A DNA stretch of 64,000 nucleotides from Paenibacillus polysaccharolyticus (GCF_900102085.1 NZ_FMVM01000012.1:149906-213905), one strand, 5' to 3'; shown: positions 8,765 through 18,081, numbered from the stretch's first letter. Translations and numbers: made by a program. The notes: generated from the sequence alone by a model not told the origin.

Positions 8765-9877
8765 TTAATGAGATTCAACTGTTTCATTTTCGGATGGACT
8801 GGCATTGGTTGTTACAACGCTGTCATAGGTGCTCTCCAGATGAATGTGCTTGCCTTCAAGAGAAGAACGCTGAAATGCATGCATGGCCTCAAGCACATGA
8901 TATGCCAGTTTACCACTTGCTTTGTGCTCGCGTCCGGCACGAATGGACTCCACCATCTCGGTTAGTCCAATGCCCCTCTCATTGTGGCCACTTTCGAAGG
9001 CTGGCTGAACCGTCTCCCATGTGTCTTGACCATAACGGCGAAGCTTGACTTCTCCATTAAAGAAGTTAGGGTCAGGTACACTAAGCGTGCCAGCGGTACC
9101 ATAGATTTCGATACGTGGCAGATCAGAAGCTCCGCGGATATCAAAGCTTGTAATCATCGTTACGATGGCTCCATCCGCAAAATCGATCGTTCCAGCCAAG
9201 TGGGTTGGTGTTTCGACACGAAGCGTAGTTCCCTCTTTGGGACCTGAACCAACCTTGCGATCAGCAATCTGAATACCTGCGGACGCGCTGATCCGGCGAA
9301 TCGGACCAAGTAGCGTAATGAGAGCCGTCAAATAATACGGCCCCATGTCAAACATCGGCCCGCCCCCTGCCATGTAAAAAAACTCAGGATCAGGGTGCCA
9401 TGCCTCCGGCCCCCCGCCCATAAAGAAGGAAGTAGCCGCAATCGGCTTGCCAATCAAACCTTCTTCAATGGCTTTGCGAGCAGTTTGGATGCCTGATCCA
9501 AGAAACGTATCCGGCGCAGAGCCAACGTACAGTCCCTTTTCCTCGGCAAGCTCGACTACTTTGCGCCCATCTTCCAGTGAAATGGCCAGCGGTTTCTCGG
9601 CATACACATGCTTGCCTGCTTCCAGAGCAGCCAGATCAGTCATCGCATGACTGCCCGGAATCGTCAGGTTCAGCACAAGCTCAATCTCGTCATTTTGTAA
9701 CAACTCATCTACATTGTAAACGTTTGCGATATTAAATTCATCTGCCCGTTCCTGAGCACGCTCACGGATCAGGTCAGCGACCGCAACAACCTCGATATAA
9801 GGATTTGTTTTAAGATTTTCTAAGTAAATCGCACTGATATTACCGCAGCCAATGATGCCTGCTTTCATTTTTTCCAC
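8765..9877 (-). CDS. Gfo/Idh/MocA-family oxidoreductase
   Basis: An NAD(P)-dependent sugar dehydrogenase of about 370 residues. The Rossmann motif AGIIGCGNISA is at the N-terminus and the family's EKP motif appears in YAEKPLAISL. The C-terminal beta-sheet domain contains GGGPMFDMGPYYL. The start is uncertain: AAGGAG is followed by ATG at 0 bases, GTG at 12 bases (chosen, 9877) and ATG at 21 bases. It probably oxidises a sugar or glycoside hydroxyl for the downstream isomerase and ThuA protein, though 378 bases containing a repeat and a hairpin separate it from them. A divergent AraC gene is the likely regulator. Confidence 0.85.
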   Translation of the reverse strand: MEKMKAGIIGCGNISAIYLENLKTNPYIEVVAVADLIRERAQERADEFNIANVYNVDELLQNDEIELVLNLTIPGSHAMTDLAALEAGKHVYAEKPLAISLEDGRKVVELAEEKGLYVGSAPDTFLGSGIQTARKAIEEGLIGKPIAATSFFMGGGPEAWHPDPEFFYMAGGGPMFDMGPYYLTALITLLGPIRRISASAGIQIADRKVGSGPKEGTTLRVETPTHLAGTIDFADGAIVTMITSFDIRGASDLPRIEIYGTAGTLSVPDPNFFNGEVKLRRYGQDTWETVQPAFESGHNERGIGLTEMVESIRAGREHKASGKLAYHVLEAMHAFQRSSLEGKHIHLESTYDSVVTTNASPSENETVESH

Positions 9878-10069
9878 GATGATGTTCATCTCCTTACGCA
9901 TGTAAGAACCATGTTCATTTGCTTAAAATGCTTGTTGAAACCATAGTTTGTTTATGTTGCTCAACTCTAAGTCTATGGTATTCTGTTTGCGCTTCAATTA
10001 AAATGAATAATATGATTGAAACATGAACTATCTGGTCATAATTTTCTAATTCACACAAGGAGTATACCT

Positions 10070-10888
10070 ATGCCAACAGACTTTTCCTGCCAAGTTCTTA
10101 CAGCTGGCTTTTCATTCCATCGTAAACCTTACAGCATGGTTCAACTGGACGGGGTAAAAAATTACTTGATGCGGCTTCAAACGGATGGACGCTGCCGTGC
10201 TCGCATTGATGGCTCCATGTCCAGGGTTGACGCAGGAGACTTGCTTCTTTTTGACCCGGATGAGCCTTATGAACTGAGAATAGACAATGAGTACAATCCT
10301 ATGGGAGAACGGCTTGTGGAGAGTGGGGACTATCATATTTTCTTCAACGGTTCCTGGGTGGATGAGTGGTGGAAACACCATAAACGGCCGACTCGAATCA
10401 AGGTTGAATTGTCCGAGAGTCTGTTAACTTTATTCAGACAGTTGATTCTGGAGCAACGTCGCCTTTCCAATCCTTACCCCGAGATTTCGAGTTATTACAT
10501 GCGTATATTATGTCTGGAAGTGGATCGATTGTTATCCGAGCATCCAACCCATACGAAAACCAATTATGTTGCTTATGAAATTAAAAATTATATTGAGGAA
10601 AATGCTTCTTCTCTATTCAAACTGGAGGATGTGGCAACGCATCTGGGCATCAGCGTCTCACGAGGGGTGCATCTTTTTAAAGAAACGTTTGGCAAAAGCA
10701 TTATGCAATATACGCTAGATGTGCGTCTTAATATGGCCAGAGAACGGATTATTTTTAGTCCAATGACCCTCGAACAAGTCTCTGAATCATCCGGTTTTAA
10801 CAATTATACATATTTCCATCGTGTATTCCGTTCCCGGTTTGGCATGTCACCAAAAGAATTCCGCCTGATTCACCGGGAACAGATGTAA
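10070..10888 (+). CDS. AraC-family regulator of the sugar-oxidation cluster
   Basis: A 272-residue activator with an N-terminal cupin-like sensor (around GDLLLFDPDEPYELR) and two C-terminal helix-turn-helix motifs, the second containing VSESSGFNNYTYFHRVFRS. AAGGAG sits 7 bases before the ATG at 10070; the frame is open 18 codons upstream without a site. It is transcribed away from the Gfo-Idh-MocA gene, so it likely controls that cluster in response to the sugar. CCATAG at 9941 and CTATGG at 9973 form a widely spaced inverted repeat between the two genes. Confidence 0.85.
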   Translation: MPTDFSCQVLTAGFSFHRKPYSMVQLDGVKNYLMRLQTDGRCRARIDGSMSRVDAGDLLLFDPDEPYELRIDNEYNPMGERLVESGDYHIFFNGSWVDEWWKHHKRPTRIKVELSESLLTLFRQLILEQRRLSNPYPEISSYYMRILCLEVDRLLSEHPTHTKTNYVAYEIKNYIEENASSLFKLEDVATHLGISVSRGVHLFKETFGKSIMQYTLDVRLNMARERIIFSPMTLEQVSESSGFNNYTYFHRVFRSRFGMSPKEFRLIHREQM

Positions 10889-10961
10889 TGGTGTCGTTAA
10901 ACGCTGTTGAATGTCAAATTGGTTACCATTTTGGTGATACAGTAGTATACGTCTTATACAC

Positions 10962-11276
10962 TTATTTGCGCGCGGCGATGGCCTCGGACACAACCATAGC
11001 GAGGTCTTCGTTGCCAAACATGGAGAGTACACCAAGAACCGTATCGTCTGGAATATCTCCAGCTTCCTCCTTGGATACAATCAGCTTCTGTACCTGTTGC
11101 AAACGCTCATTGCTCTGTTGCTCGGGATACGCTTGTCGGTACATCTCTTCCGGGTCCAGCTCGTTATTTACACACCACTGAGCAAAGACCAAGATCATCA
11201 TCTCTTCTTCCTGCTTATAAGACTCAATGACGGTTTCCTCAATCTGTTTGTTGCGTTCCTTTTGATACTCATCCAT
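10962..11276 (-). CDS. Hypothetical protein, 104 residues
   Basis: A small, acidic, mainly helical cytoplasmic protein that I do not recognise. Its N-terminal half is rich in Glu and Gln (KQEEEMMILVF), and the second half ends EAIAARK. It follows the Gfo-Idh-MocA gene by 52 bases on the same strand and may be cotranscribed. AAGGAG lies 12 bases before the ATG. Confidence 0.6.
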   Translation of the reverse strand: MDEYQKERNKQIEETVIESYKQEEEMMILVFAQWCVNNELDPEEMYRQAYPEQQSNERLQQVQKLIVSKEEAGDIPDDTVLGVLSMFGNEDLAMVVSEAIAARK

Positions 11277-11328
11277 GCTTTGTTAGCACTCCTTTACTTT
11301 ACCTCATTCAACTGTACACTGTATTTAC

Positions 11329-12267
11329 TTATCCGGTAATCAGCTTCTCAGCCAGCTCATGACTGTCCATAACATAACTAGCACTGATCTGGCAGTCATC
11401 GGGTGTATCCAGACAGGCAAGAAAATGATCTACAGCTCCGGCAAAACCTCTGCGTGCCAGTACGGTATCCCAGCTTCCAAATGTCTCTTTTGTATCCAGT
11501 TCCCCTTGTTCTGCATAGTAAGCTGTATCCATATTCACGACTTCTACCGATCTTCCTCCGCCGTGCATTTCTACCTTTTCTAGATCAGCGCCTGCGGCAC
11601 GAATCATTTCGAACCGGGCGAGTGCCGTTTTACCTTGCTTGGCTGTTCCAGCCGCGTGTAGCAAACGATCTTGATCATCTCGGCGAAGCCACTGATGTAC
11701 AAGCTGTACATCGTTATCTGCGTACCATAACATCAGATCGAGCATATGAATGAGATCATCATAGATGGTCTCAGCGGCTGGGCGATCTTGTAGACCTGTC
11801 CGATGTTTGGTCAGGGTGAGTGTTTCGTACCCCTTTCCGCCCTGCATCCATTCTTTTGCCTTTAGATACATCGGTGCGAATCTGCGGTTAAATCCAACAG
11901 CGAGTAGCAAGCCCTGTGCTTCTGCGAATGCAGTCATCTCTTCAGACTCCCGCAAGGTATAGGACAATGGCTTGTCTACATACACGGCCAGTCCCTTCTC
12001 CAGACATGCCATCACAATCTCGAAATGAGATTCTGTTGCCGTATGTACAAATACCGCATCCAAATCCCAGGACAGCAGCTCTTTCAGATCGGTTGTGCCC
12101 CGCTCAATGCGATGCGCCTGACCAATCTTCTCTACTGGTTCAGGTGACCGGTTCATAATACCAACAATCTCTACTTGCGGATGGGCCGTGAGCAGTGGCA
12201 AATATACTTTACGTGCGATTCCCCCGAGTCCGATGATTGCAATTCGGGTGCGCTTGATCGTTTCCAT
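11329..12267 (-). CDS. Gfo/Idh/MocA-family oxidoreductase (second)
   Basis: A 312-residue NAD(P)-dependent dehydrogenase-like protein. The Rossmann fingerprint IIGLGGIARKVYLPLL begins at residue 9 or so; the usual EKP motif is DKP here (VDKPLSYTL), a common variant. I start at METIKR because AAGGTGG lies 10 bases upstream. It is distinct from the enzyme at 8765. Substrate unknown. Confidence 0.85.
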   Translation of the reverse strand: METIKRTRIAIIGLGGIARKVYLPLLTAHPQVEIVGIMNRSPEPVEKIGQAHRIERGTTDLKELLSWDLDAVFVHTATESHFEIVMACLEKGLAVYVDKPLSYTLRESEEMTAFAEAQGLLLAVGFNRRFAPMYLKAKEWMQGGKGYETLTLTKHRTGLQDRPAAETIYDDLIHMLDLMLWYADNDVQLVHQWLRRDDQDRLLHAAGTAKQGKTALARFEMIRAAGADLEKVEMHGGGRSVEVVNMDTAYYAEQGELDTKETFGSWDTVLARRGFAGAVDHFLACLDTPDDCQISASYVMDSHELAEKLITG

Positions 12268-12500
12268 GATGAGCATTCCACCTTCAGCTATATTCATTCG
12301 TCAGCCTTCATTTGTAATCCGGCCTATGACTTTCTCCGTCCTATAGTGTAACCTCTCCGCCTCTAACTTGCCAGTGATCCGAAGTAATAGCTGTCTACAT
12401 TGTTCACGAGATGGCCTGTCGTGGTAAACTTATAAAGGATAGCAGAACCGGATGAGACTCTGAGTCTCCAAGGATCTGAATTGAAAGGAGCGTTTGGCTT

Positions 12501-13112
12501 TTGCGAAAATGGTTTTGGCTCCTCGTTTATGTTTTACTTGCCGGAGTCACGTTTATTTACAGATATGAACTGCTGGCATGGGCCGAGGATCATCAGTCCA
12601 TTCCGCTGTTACTTTCTTTGGCAACACTGTTTGCCCTTGTACCTGTTATTCCCTACAAATTTGTTATTATTGCTTTCGGATACAGCTACGGTATAACCAT
12701 GGCTGCATGGATATGCTGGCTCGGCACAACGCTTGCGGCAATCCTCGTCTATGCTGGTGCAAGAACTATTTTTCGGGAACAGGCTCGGGGTTATCTTGAA
12801 CGTATCCGTGGATTGAATCGGTTCACGGCCTGGATGGAGGCACATCCGTTCATGGGTGTGATGACGATGCGTTTACTGCCCGTGGTTCCCCAGATGGCTG
12901 TTAACATCTATGCCGGCATTACGTATACCCCCTTCTGGGTGTTCTTGGCCGCGACAGCGATTGGCAAAATGCCTGCAATCTTTGTATTTGCCTACGCAGG
13001 GGCACAGGCCGGTTCATCGATCTGGCTGAGTTTGGGAGTACTGGCGGGATATATGATTGTTATGGCTATGATTTTCATGTTGTTCCGCTATCGGTCACGT
13101 AAAAAGGCTTGA
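12501..13112 (+). CDS. TVP38/TMEM64-type (VTT domain) membrane protein
   Basis: A 203-residue integral membrane protein with about five or six hydrophobic segments. The VTT/DedA-like region contains PYKFVIIAFGYSYG, a short basic cytoplasmic stretch and MRLLPVVPQMAVNIYAG, typical of the family. VTT proteins are linked to lipid scrambling or small-molecule transport; the precise role here is unknown. Translation starts at TTG, with AAAGGAG about 10 bases upstream. Confidence 0.8.
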   Translation: MRKWFWLLVYVLLAGVTFIYRYELLAWAEDHQSIPLLLSLATLFALVPVIPYKFVIIAFGYSYGITMAAWICWLGTTLAAILVYAGARTIFREQARGYLERIRGLNRFTAWMEAHPFMGVMTMRLLPVVPQMAVNIYAGITYTPFWVFLAATAIGKMPAIFVFAYAGAQAGSSIWLSLGVLAGYMIVMAMIFMLFRYRSRKKA

Positions 13113-13167
13113 GGCTGTACTGATACAATTTTTCCAGTCTGATTCATGCCTACTTGCGCGATCCCGC

Positions 13168-13196
13168 TTGGTTGACTTGACCATTCGGGATATAAT
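13168..13196 (+). promoter_or_regulatory. SigA-type promoter for msrAB
   Basis: A perfect TATAAT at 13191-13196 is preceded at 17 bases by TTGGTT (13168-13173). The -35 is weak. The 5' UTR would be about 170 bases. Confidence 0.5.
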
Positions 13197-13371
13197 AGAA
13201 GCGTAAGCCTAATATTCATATTTAGAAATTCAAATATAACGATGATAGTTCGAGCCTCTCTTTGAACGGGAGCGGATGTTTTGGGGCAAATGCATGCCAT
13301 ATTGCATAGCCCTGTTCAACTGCAAGCGCCCGATTCTTTCATCAGAAAATCAGAAATGGAGTGAATATAGC

Positions 13372-14334
13372 ATGGAACAACAGTCATTGGAAAAAGCAAC
13401 ATTTGCAGGCGGATGCTTCTGGTGTATGGTATCCCCTTTTGAAGAACTGCCTGGTATTCATAAGATCGTTTCAGGCTATACAGGTGGACATACCGAAAAT
13501 CCTACGTATGAGGAAGTATGCTCGGAAACAACAGGTCATGTGGAGGCGGTGCAGATCACGTTTGATCCATCCATTTTCCCATATGAGAAACTGGTTGAGC
13601 TCTTCTGGCAGCAGATTGATCCAACAGATGCCGGTGGACAGTTCCATGACCGCGGATCATCTTATCAGACGGCTATCTTCTACCACAGTGAGGAGCAACG
13701 CCAGATTGCTGAAGCTTCCAAAGCTGCACTGGAACAGAGCGGACGTTTTGACAAACCGATCTTCACCCCAATCCTGCCTGCCAAACCGTTCTATGAAGCA
13801 GAAGAACATCATCAGAACTATCACCGCAAAAACCCTGCTCATTACAAACGGTACAGCAAAGGCTCAGGCCGTCAGGACTTCATTGAGCGCAACTGGTCGG
13901 GTAGTGTGGACAAAAGCGGACTTAAGGAGCGTCTGACTCCGCTTCAATATGAGGTAACACAGAACAATGCCACGGAGCCCGCGTTCCACAACGAATTCTG
14001 GGATCATCACGGGGACGGCATCTATGTGGATATCGTATCGGGTGAGCCGCTGTTCAGTTCTACCGACAAATACGATTCGGGATGCGGCTGGCCAAGCTTC
14101 ACTCGTCCACTCCGAGACTACAACGTGAAGGAAAAAACAGATCTCAGCCACTTCATGATCCGTACCGAAGTTCGCAGCCGTGAAGGGGATTCCCACCTGG
14201 GACACGTATTCCCGGATGGCCCTACGGAAGCAGGCGGATTACGTTATTGCATCAACTCCGCGGCACTTCGTTTTGTACCTAAAGAGGATCTGCAAAAAGA
14301 AGGCTACGGCGAATACCACGTTTTATTCGAATAA
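13372..14334 (+). CDS. msrAB: Peptide methionine sulfoxide reductase MsrA-MsrB fusion
   Basis: This 320-residue fusion repairs both epimers of oxidised methionine in proteins. The MsrA half (about 1-165) carries the catalytic GCFWC motif with Cys15. The MsrB half (about 180-320) contains CGWPSF and catalytic Cys in GGLRYCINSAAL; the zinc CXXC pairs are absent, so this is a non-zinc MsrB. GGAGTGA precedes the ATG at 13372; an open frame extends 32 codons upstream. A strong terminator follows, so the gene is likely monocistronic. Confidence 0.95.
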   Translation: MEQQSLEKATFAGGCFWCMVSPFEELPGIHKIVSGYTGGHTENPTYEEVCSETTGHVEAVQITFDPSIFPYEKLVELFWQQIDPTDAGGQFHDRGSSYQTAIFYHSEEQRQIAEASKAALEQSGRFDKPIFTPILPAKPFYEAEEHHQNYHRKNPAHYKRYSKGSGRQDFIERNWSGSVDKSGLKERLTPLQYEVTQNNATEPAFHNEFWDHHGDGIYVDIVSGEPLFSSTDKYDSGCGWPSFTRPLRDYNVKEKTDLSHFMIRTEVRSREGDSHLGHVFPDGPTEAGGLRYCINSAALRFVPKEDLQKEGYGEYHVLFE

Positions 14335-14382
14335 GTCTGGGCGGAAGCAATAAATGTAGCAAAAGTACCCTCTTACTAAGCC

Positions 14383-14418
14383 AAAAGAGCAATGGGTTGA
14401 TCCCTTTGCTCTTTTTTA
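14383..14418 (+). terminator. Terminator of msrAB
   Basis: AAAAGAGCAATGGG pairs with CCCTTTGCTCTTTT around a short loop, followed by T's. Confidence 0.9.
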
Positions 14419-14518
14419 TTTGAATTAACATATCGGCTTCGAAACCTTCAAGCCACAGTGTCCGATCTACTTTTTATATCCCCATGATTCAAAATGTTCA
14501 TTACATCTTTTATCAGGC

Positions 14519-15757
14519 TTAGTTGGATAGAACTTCTTTCGTTTCTACCTGCTCTCCACTCTCGGCCGTGGCCTCGTGATCATTAAACTGAACTCTTAAA
14601 CCCGGAATTATGCTCAGAAGCATGATGATGACCGATATCACATACACAAAAATCAAGGAAGTCTGATTCATGATCACACCCGCGAGTGAGGAACCAATCA
14701 GCATCGTTCCCATAAATAAGGGCATAATGGTTCCATTCACCCTGCCAATGACGTGCTCATCAATCCGGCTGACCATATAGGAAGAGATAATGATGTTAAT
14801 AAAAGCAAGACTTATGGAGCTCAGGAACGTCAGACCCATCGTTAACCAGAGCCAACTGGATAGGACCTCACCTAACATTGTAACAGCCAGACACAACAGC
14901 CCGATCATTAATGTTTTCGTTTGATTCAACTTGTTGCTGACAGCTGCAGCGATCCCCCCGCCAATGAGCAAACCAAGCCCGGATGCTCCCGACAGAAATT
15001 GTAGTGCGGTTTGTTCCAATCCCAATCGTTCCGTAACTAGGAAAATGGCTAGTGGATTGATTAGGCCCGCGGATAGGCCAACACAGCCAAAAACCAGACC
15101 CAACATGCGAAGTGAACGAGACTGAGTGACATAATTCCATCCTTCTTTAATATCAGCGAAGAGAGAAGTACCGGTTTCCCGCTTGGCTTGATCCTTGGGC
15201 AGAAACGTTAGCAAAATAGCAGAAGCGACAAATAAGATGAGCAACACCGTCATGGATGTTTGAATGCCCATAGCAGTATATATAAAAGTACCTACGATTG
15301 GCCCAAAAATGAGGAAAAGGGAGTTTGCACTTTGCGTTACGGCGATTGCTGACTGTACATTCTCCTTTTTGACATTCCGTCTAACTATTTTGACAGATGA
15401 GGGTTGAGAGAACTGGCTGACGATGGAGGAAACGAGGGTTGCTGCATAAAGAACCTGCCAGTAACCAGAGCTAAGAATACCCATGATGATGACAATCGAT
15501 ATAGCACTTAGAATGTCTCCGATAATCATCGTTCGTTTGGGATTCCACCGATCTGCAAGCGCACCGCCTATGATGGAAAATATAAAGATTGGAGCATATT
15601 CCAGAACAGTAATGAGGGAGATTGCCACCGGGTTTCCTTGCGTCTGATCCATAATGTAATAGAGGATTGCCATATTGCGTATCCATATCGCAAGGTTTTG
15701 CAACAAATCTGATCCGGTGATGATAAGAAAAGCTCTGTTTCTGAATAACGTATTCAT
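14519..15757 (-). CDS. MFS drug-efflux-type transporter
   Basis: A 412-residue, 12-helix major facilitator of the macrolide-efflux/enterobactin-exporter branch (MFS_3). The conserved loop GGALADRWNPKRTMIIGD between helices 2 and 3 is clear. GGGAG precedes the ATG. A TetR-type gene lies 81 bases upstream on the same strand, with an inverted repeat in the gap nearly identical to one in front of that gene. Regulated export of a toxic small molecule is likely; the substrate is unknown. Confidence 0.88.
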   Translation of the reverse strand: MNTLFRNRAFLIITGSDLLQNLAIWIRNMAILYYIMDQTQGNPVAISLITVLEYAPIFIFSIIGGALADRWNPKRTMIIGDILSAISIVIIMGILSSGYWQVLYAATLVSSIVSQFSQPSSVKIVRRNVKKENVQSAIAVTQSANSLFLIFGPIVGTFIYTAMGIQTSMTVLLILFVASAILLTFLPKDQAKRETGTSLFADIKEGWNYVTQSRSLRMLGLVFGCVGLSAGLINPLAIFLVTERLGLEQTALQFLSGASGLGLLIGGGIAAAVSNKLNQTKTLMIGLLCLAVTMLGEVLSSWLWLTMGLTFLSSISLAFINIIISSYMVSRIDEHVIGRVNGTIMPLFMGTMLIGSSLAGVIMNQTSLIFVYVISVIIMLLSIIPGLRVQFNDHEATAESGEQVETKEVLSN

Positions 15758-15774
15758 ATTCCATCTCCCTTTTT

Positions 15775-15792
15775 AAACCGACTGTCCGGTTT
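15775..15792. promoter_or_regulatory. TetR operator upstream of the MFS gene
   Basis: AAACCG-ACTGTC-CGGTTT. The core ACCGACTGTCCGGT differs from the site at 16455-16468 at only two positions. It sits just before the MFS ribosome binding site. Confidence 0.75.
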
Positions 15793-15838
15793 ATTATTGT
15801 TTAAAAAGAAAAACTGATATTTCATCAGTTTGTTCTCA

Positions 15839-16432
15839 TTAACGTTGCTGGATGCCTGTCAGTAAACTACTGATCCCGATATGGTACAGGCGCCGGATTT
15901 CTTGCACATCTTTTTCGAAATAAAGTGTACTTAATCCACTAAGCAGGCCGTAAATAATATGCATCATGTCCTGCGGGTTACCCTGTTTAAACTCTCCAGC
16001 TTCCATACCTTCCGATAAAATACGCTCGTAGGTCGCATACGGAATCCGAATCAGAGCAAGCATCTCATCCATCATCTCTTGGCTAACCACCTGACCAGAG
16101 ACAAATTCATTAATCGCATGATTCAGCGGATTCGCCATGTCATCGACATAATGATCAGCGAGTCCGTACAACTTCTCTGTAGCGGTCTTATATTGAGGTT
16201 CCTTCTCAAGCCATTCGTCCATCCAGTCTTCGTTGTTCAGCTTGATCAGGTACATAAATAGCTCTTCTTTGCTTTTGAAATGATAATAAATGCTACCTTT
16301 GCTTCGATTGTTAATCGTACATATGTCTTCCATCGAAGTGGCTCCATACCCCTTCTGGGCAAAAAGCTCTTTGGTATTACGTACAATATCTTTTTTTATC
16401 TGAGCAACGTCTTTTCTCCGTTTGACTTCGAT
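15839..16432 (-). CDS. TetR-family repressor with no canonical start codon
   Basis: From the first in-frame ATG (16333) only 164 residues are encoded and the DNA-binding domain is cut. The frame is open further upstream and encodes the missing TetR helices, including KKDIVRNTKELFAQKGYGAT. Between the in-frame TAG at 16460-16462 and the helix-turn-helix there is no ATG, GTG or TTG. GGGAGGG lies 7 bases before an ATC at 16432, which gives a normal 197-residue TetR, so I annotate from that ATC. It may be a rare non-AUG start, an ATG-to-ATC loss or a sequencing error. Operators in front of it and in front of the MFS gene point to repression of both. Confidence 0.75.
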   Translation of the reverse strand: MEVKRRKDVAQIKKDIVRNTKELFAQKGYGATSMEDICTINNRSKGSIYYHFKSKEELFMYLIKLNNEDWMDEWLEKEPQYKTATEKLYGLADHYVDDMANPLNHAINEFVSGQVVSQEMMDEMLALIRIPYATYERILSEGMEAGEFKQGNPQDMMHIIYGLLSGLSTLYFEKDVQEIRRLYHIGISSLLTGIQQR

Positions 16433-16454
16433 AAATATACCCTCCCTACAAAAA

Positions 16455-16468
16455 ACCGACTATTCGGT
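16455..16468. promoter_or_regulatory. TetR operator upstream of the tetR-type gene
   Basis: ACCGA-CTAT-TCGGT, a perfect 5-bp inverted repeat located immediately before the ribosome binding site. It matches the operator in front of the MFS gene at 12 of 14 positions. Confidence 0.75.
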
Positions 16469-16556
16469 CTAATAGTAGCATGCACCCCTAATTTCTGTCA
16501 ATCGATAGAAGTAAGGCATCCCTTCTCACTCATTCGTAAGCACTGTGAAAAAATGA

Positions 16557-17357
16557 TCACATCATACTTACGATCCAGCCAATCCAGTAGGCCAGAGGAA
16601 TCAACAGTAACTGCGCCACCAGTGTGCCAAAAAGACGAGAGATCAGCATACAGCCATAAATTTGATTCATGCGATTCAGCCGGATTTCACCACGCAAAGA
16701 TCGGTCACTCAGGAGTGAAATCCGCGGGTCGACCAGAATTGTAAGCAAAATGGTTGCCATACCGTTAATCAATCCTGTCGACTGAGATGCAGCCACAGCC
16801 TGATCCGGGTATAGATACGCTGCGTATAAACTGGACAAAACACCTGTAGTATAGATGGCAGTTACGGCTACATTGAGCAACATTAACCGTCTTGGCATGC
16901 CGTGTTGTACCAAACGTTTGGCCATTTCCCAAGATGGCGGAGTGATGTAATACGTTGCATTACGAAGCTTACTCCGCTTCAGAAGTTGCCGGACCATGCC
17001 AGGAATGGAACCTGCCGCTTCAAAATGTACAACCATTCGCGATGAGAGTTTGACCATTGTCGGGAAGCAGAGTATGGCTAATGCCGTTCCTACCGTTGCT
17101 GCCCCCATCAACCAATGCAGTTGTGCTGCAAAGTGCAGGTTGGCTCCACGAGTGGCGGAGTCCACCAGACTACCGATCATGGGGCCCTGTGCCATATTGG
17201 ACGTACGAGAGACGAGTAGCAAAATGCCTGCGAGTGATATCGCAAGAGCAATCCGGCGCGTACGCAACCCGCCAAGACGAAGTGCATACGACAAGCTATC
17301 TGTTGCATGGATCAGCATCGTAAATATCATTGGAAGAGCGAGACTTAGACTGAACAT
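16557..17357 (-). CDS. amj: Lipid II flippase of the Amj family
   Basis: A 266-residue polytopic membrane protein matching Amj (formerly YdaH, DUF2837), the alternate lipid II flippase that can replace MurJ in B. subtilis. Features are the N-terminal IHATDSLSYALRLGG segment, several hydrophobic helices and the RLFGTLVAQLLLIPLAYWI C-terminus. AAAGGAG precedes the ATG. In Bacillus the gene belongs to the SigM envelope-stress response; I did not verify such a promoter here. The next gene, divergent, resembles ydaT. Confidence 0.85.
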   Translation of the reverse strand: MFSLSLALPMIFTMLIHATDSLSYALRLGGLRTRRIALAISLAGILLLVSRTSNMAQGPMIGSLVDSATRGANLHFAAQLHWLMGAATVGTALAILCFPTMVKLSSRMVVHFEAAGSIPGMVRQLLKRSKLRNATYYITPPSWEMAKRLVQHGMPRRLMLLNVAVTAIYTTGVLSSLYAAYLYPDQAVAASQSTGLINGMATILLTILVDPRISLLSDRSLRGEIRLNRMNQIYGCMLISRLFGTLVAQLLLIPLAYWIGWIVSMM

Positions 17358-17473
17358 ATGTACGTTCTCCTTTATATTGGTTCTAATGTTTGATTTTATC
17401 CAATTTTTATCACCAACGTATTATACGCCTTATCTCCCCCGAAGTATAGAAAAGGAATGAGAAACCGTTTGGC

Positions 17474-17498
17474 GTTTATCTGATATGCCTGGGGGTAA
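17474..17498 (+). promoter_or_regulatory. SigB-like promoter of the ydaT-like gene
   Basis: GTTTAT, a 13-base spacer and GGGTAA match the SigB consensus (GTTTAA-N12-15-GGGTAT) at 10 of 12 positions. No SigA pair with sensible spacing overlaps. The -10 ends 38 bases before the ATG. Confidence 0.6.
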
Positions 17499-17536
17499 TA
17501 TACTACTAACCCATACTATTTCAGGAGGGATAACAT

Positions 17537-18022
17537 ATGCCATGGAATAAAAGCGACTACCCGGTATCCATGAAAAATCTGAAGCCACGGATTCGGCATA
17601 AAGCCATCGACATTGCCAACGCTCTGCTTGATGACGGTTATGAAGAAGGACGGGCAATTGCCATCGCAACGGCCAAAGCGGAGGAGTGGAATGAGAATCA
17701 CCCTGATCATACGGCGTCAGGCTCCGATTCGTTTTCTCGTACATCATCAGAAAAACCTGACGAGTCTTCTTCTTCAGAATCTTCTTCTCGGAATCGGCGC
17801 CACTCCGAACCTGTCTCCTCATCCAAGAGCCATCACAACATTCATGTTGTACCGACCGAATCGGGCTGGGCCATTAAACAAGAAGGCACATCCGATTACC
17901 ATTCCACCTACGATACCAAAGTGGAGGCTGTTGATGCCGCTAAAGCATGGAGCACCAAACATCATATTCGAGCCATTATTCATAATCAGGATGGACAAAT
18001 TGCTCGTTCTCTTAAATCCTAA
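17537..18022 (+). CDS. YdaT-like general-stress protein with DUF2188 domain
   Basis: The 161-residue protein opens MPWNKSDYPVSMKNL and continues with a helical module (VRHKAIDIAN-like) typical of YdaT and ChaB-related proteins. A Ser-rich linker (about residues 65-98) leads to a DUF2188 domain beginning HHNIHVVP and ending in DGQIARS. B. subtilis YdaT is a SigB-controlled stress protein, and a SigB-like promoter lies just upstream here. AGGAGG precedes the ATG. The molecular function is unknown. Confidence 0.8.
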   Translation: MPWNKSDYPVSMKNLKPRIRHKAIDIANALLDDGYEEGRAIAIATAKAEEWNENHPDHTASGSDSFSRTSSEKPDESSSSESSSRNRRHSEPVSSSKSHHNIHVVPTESGWAIKQEGTSDYHSTYDTKVEAVDAAKAWSTKHHIRAIIHNQDGQIARSLKS

Positions 18023-18081
18023 TGTGCATCTATCACACTAATGTTCAAGGACATTTATTTAAAAGCATTCCTAACGCATAA

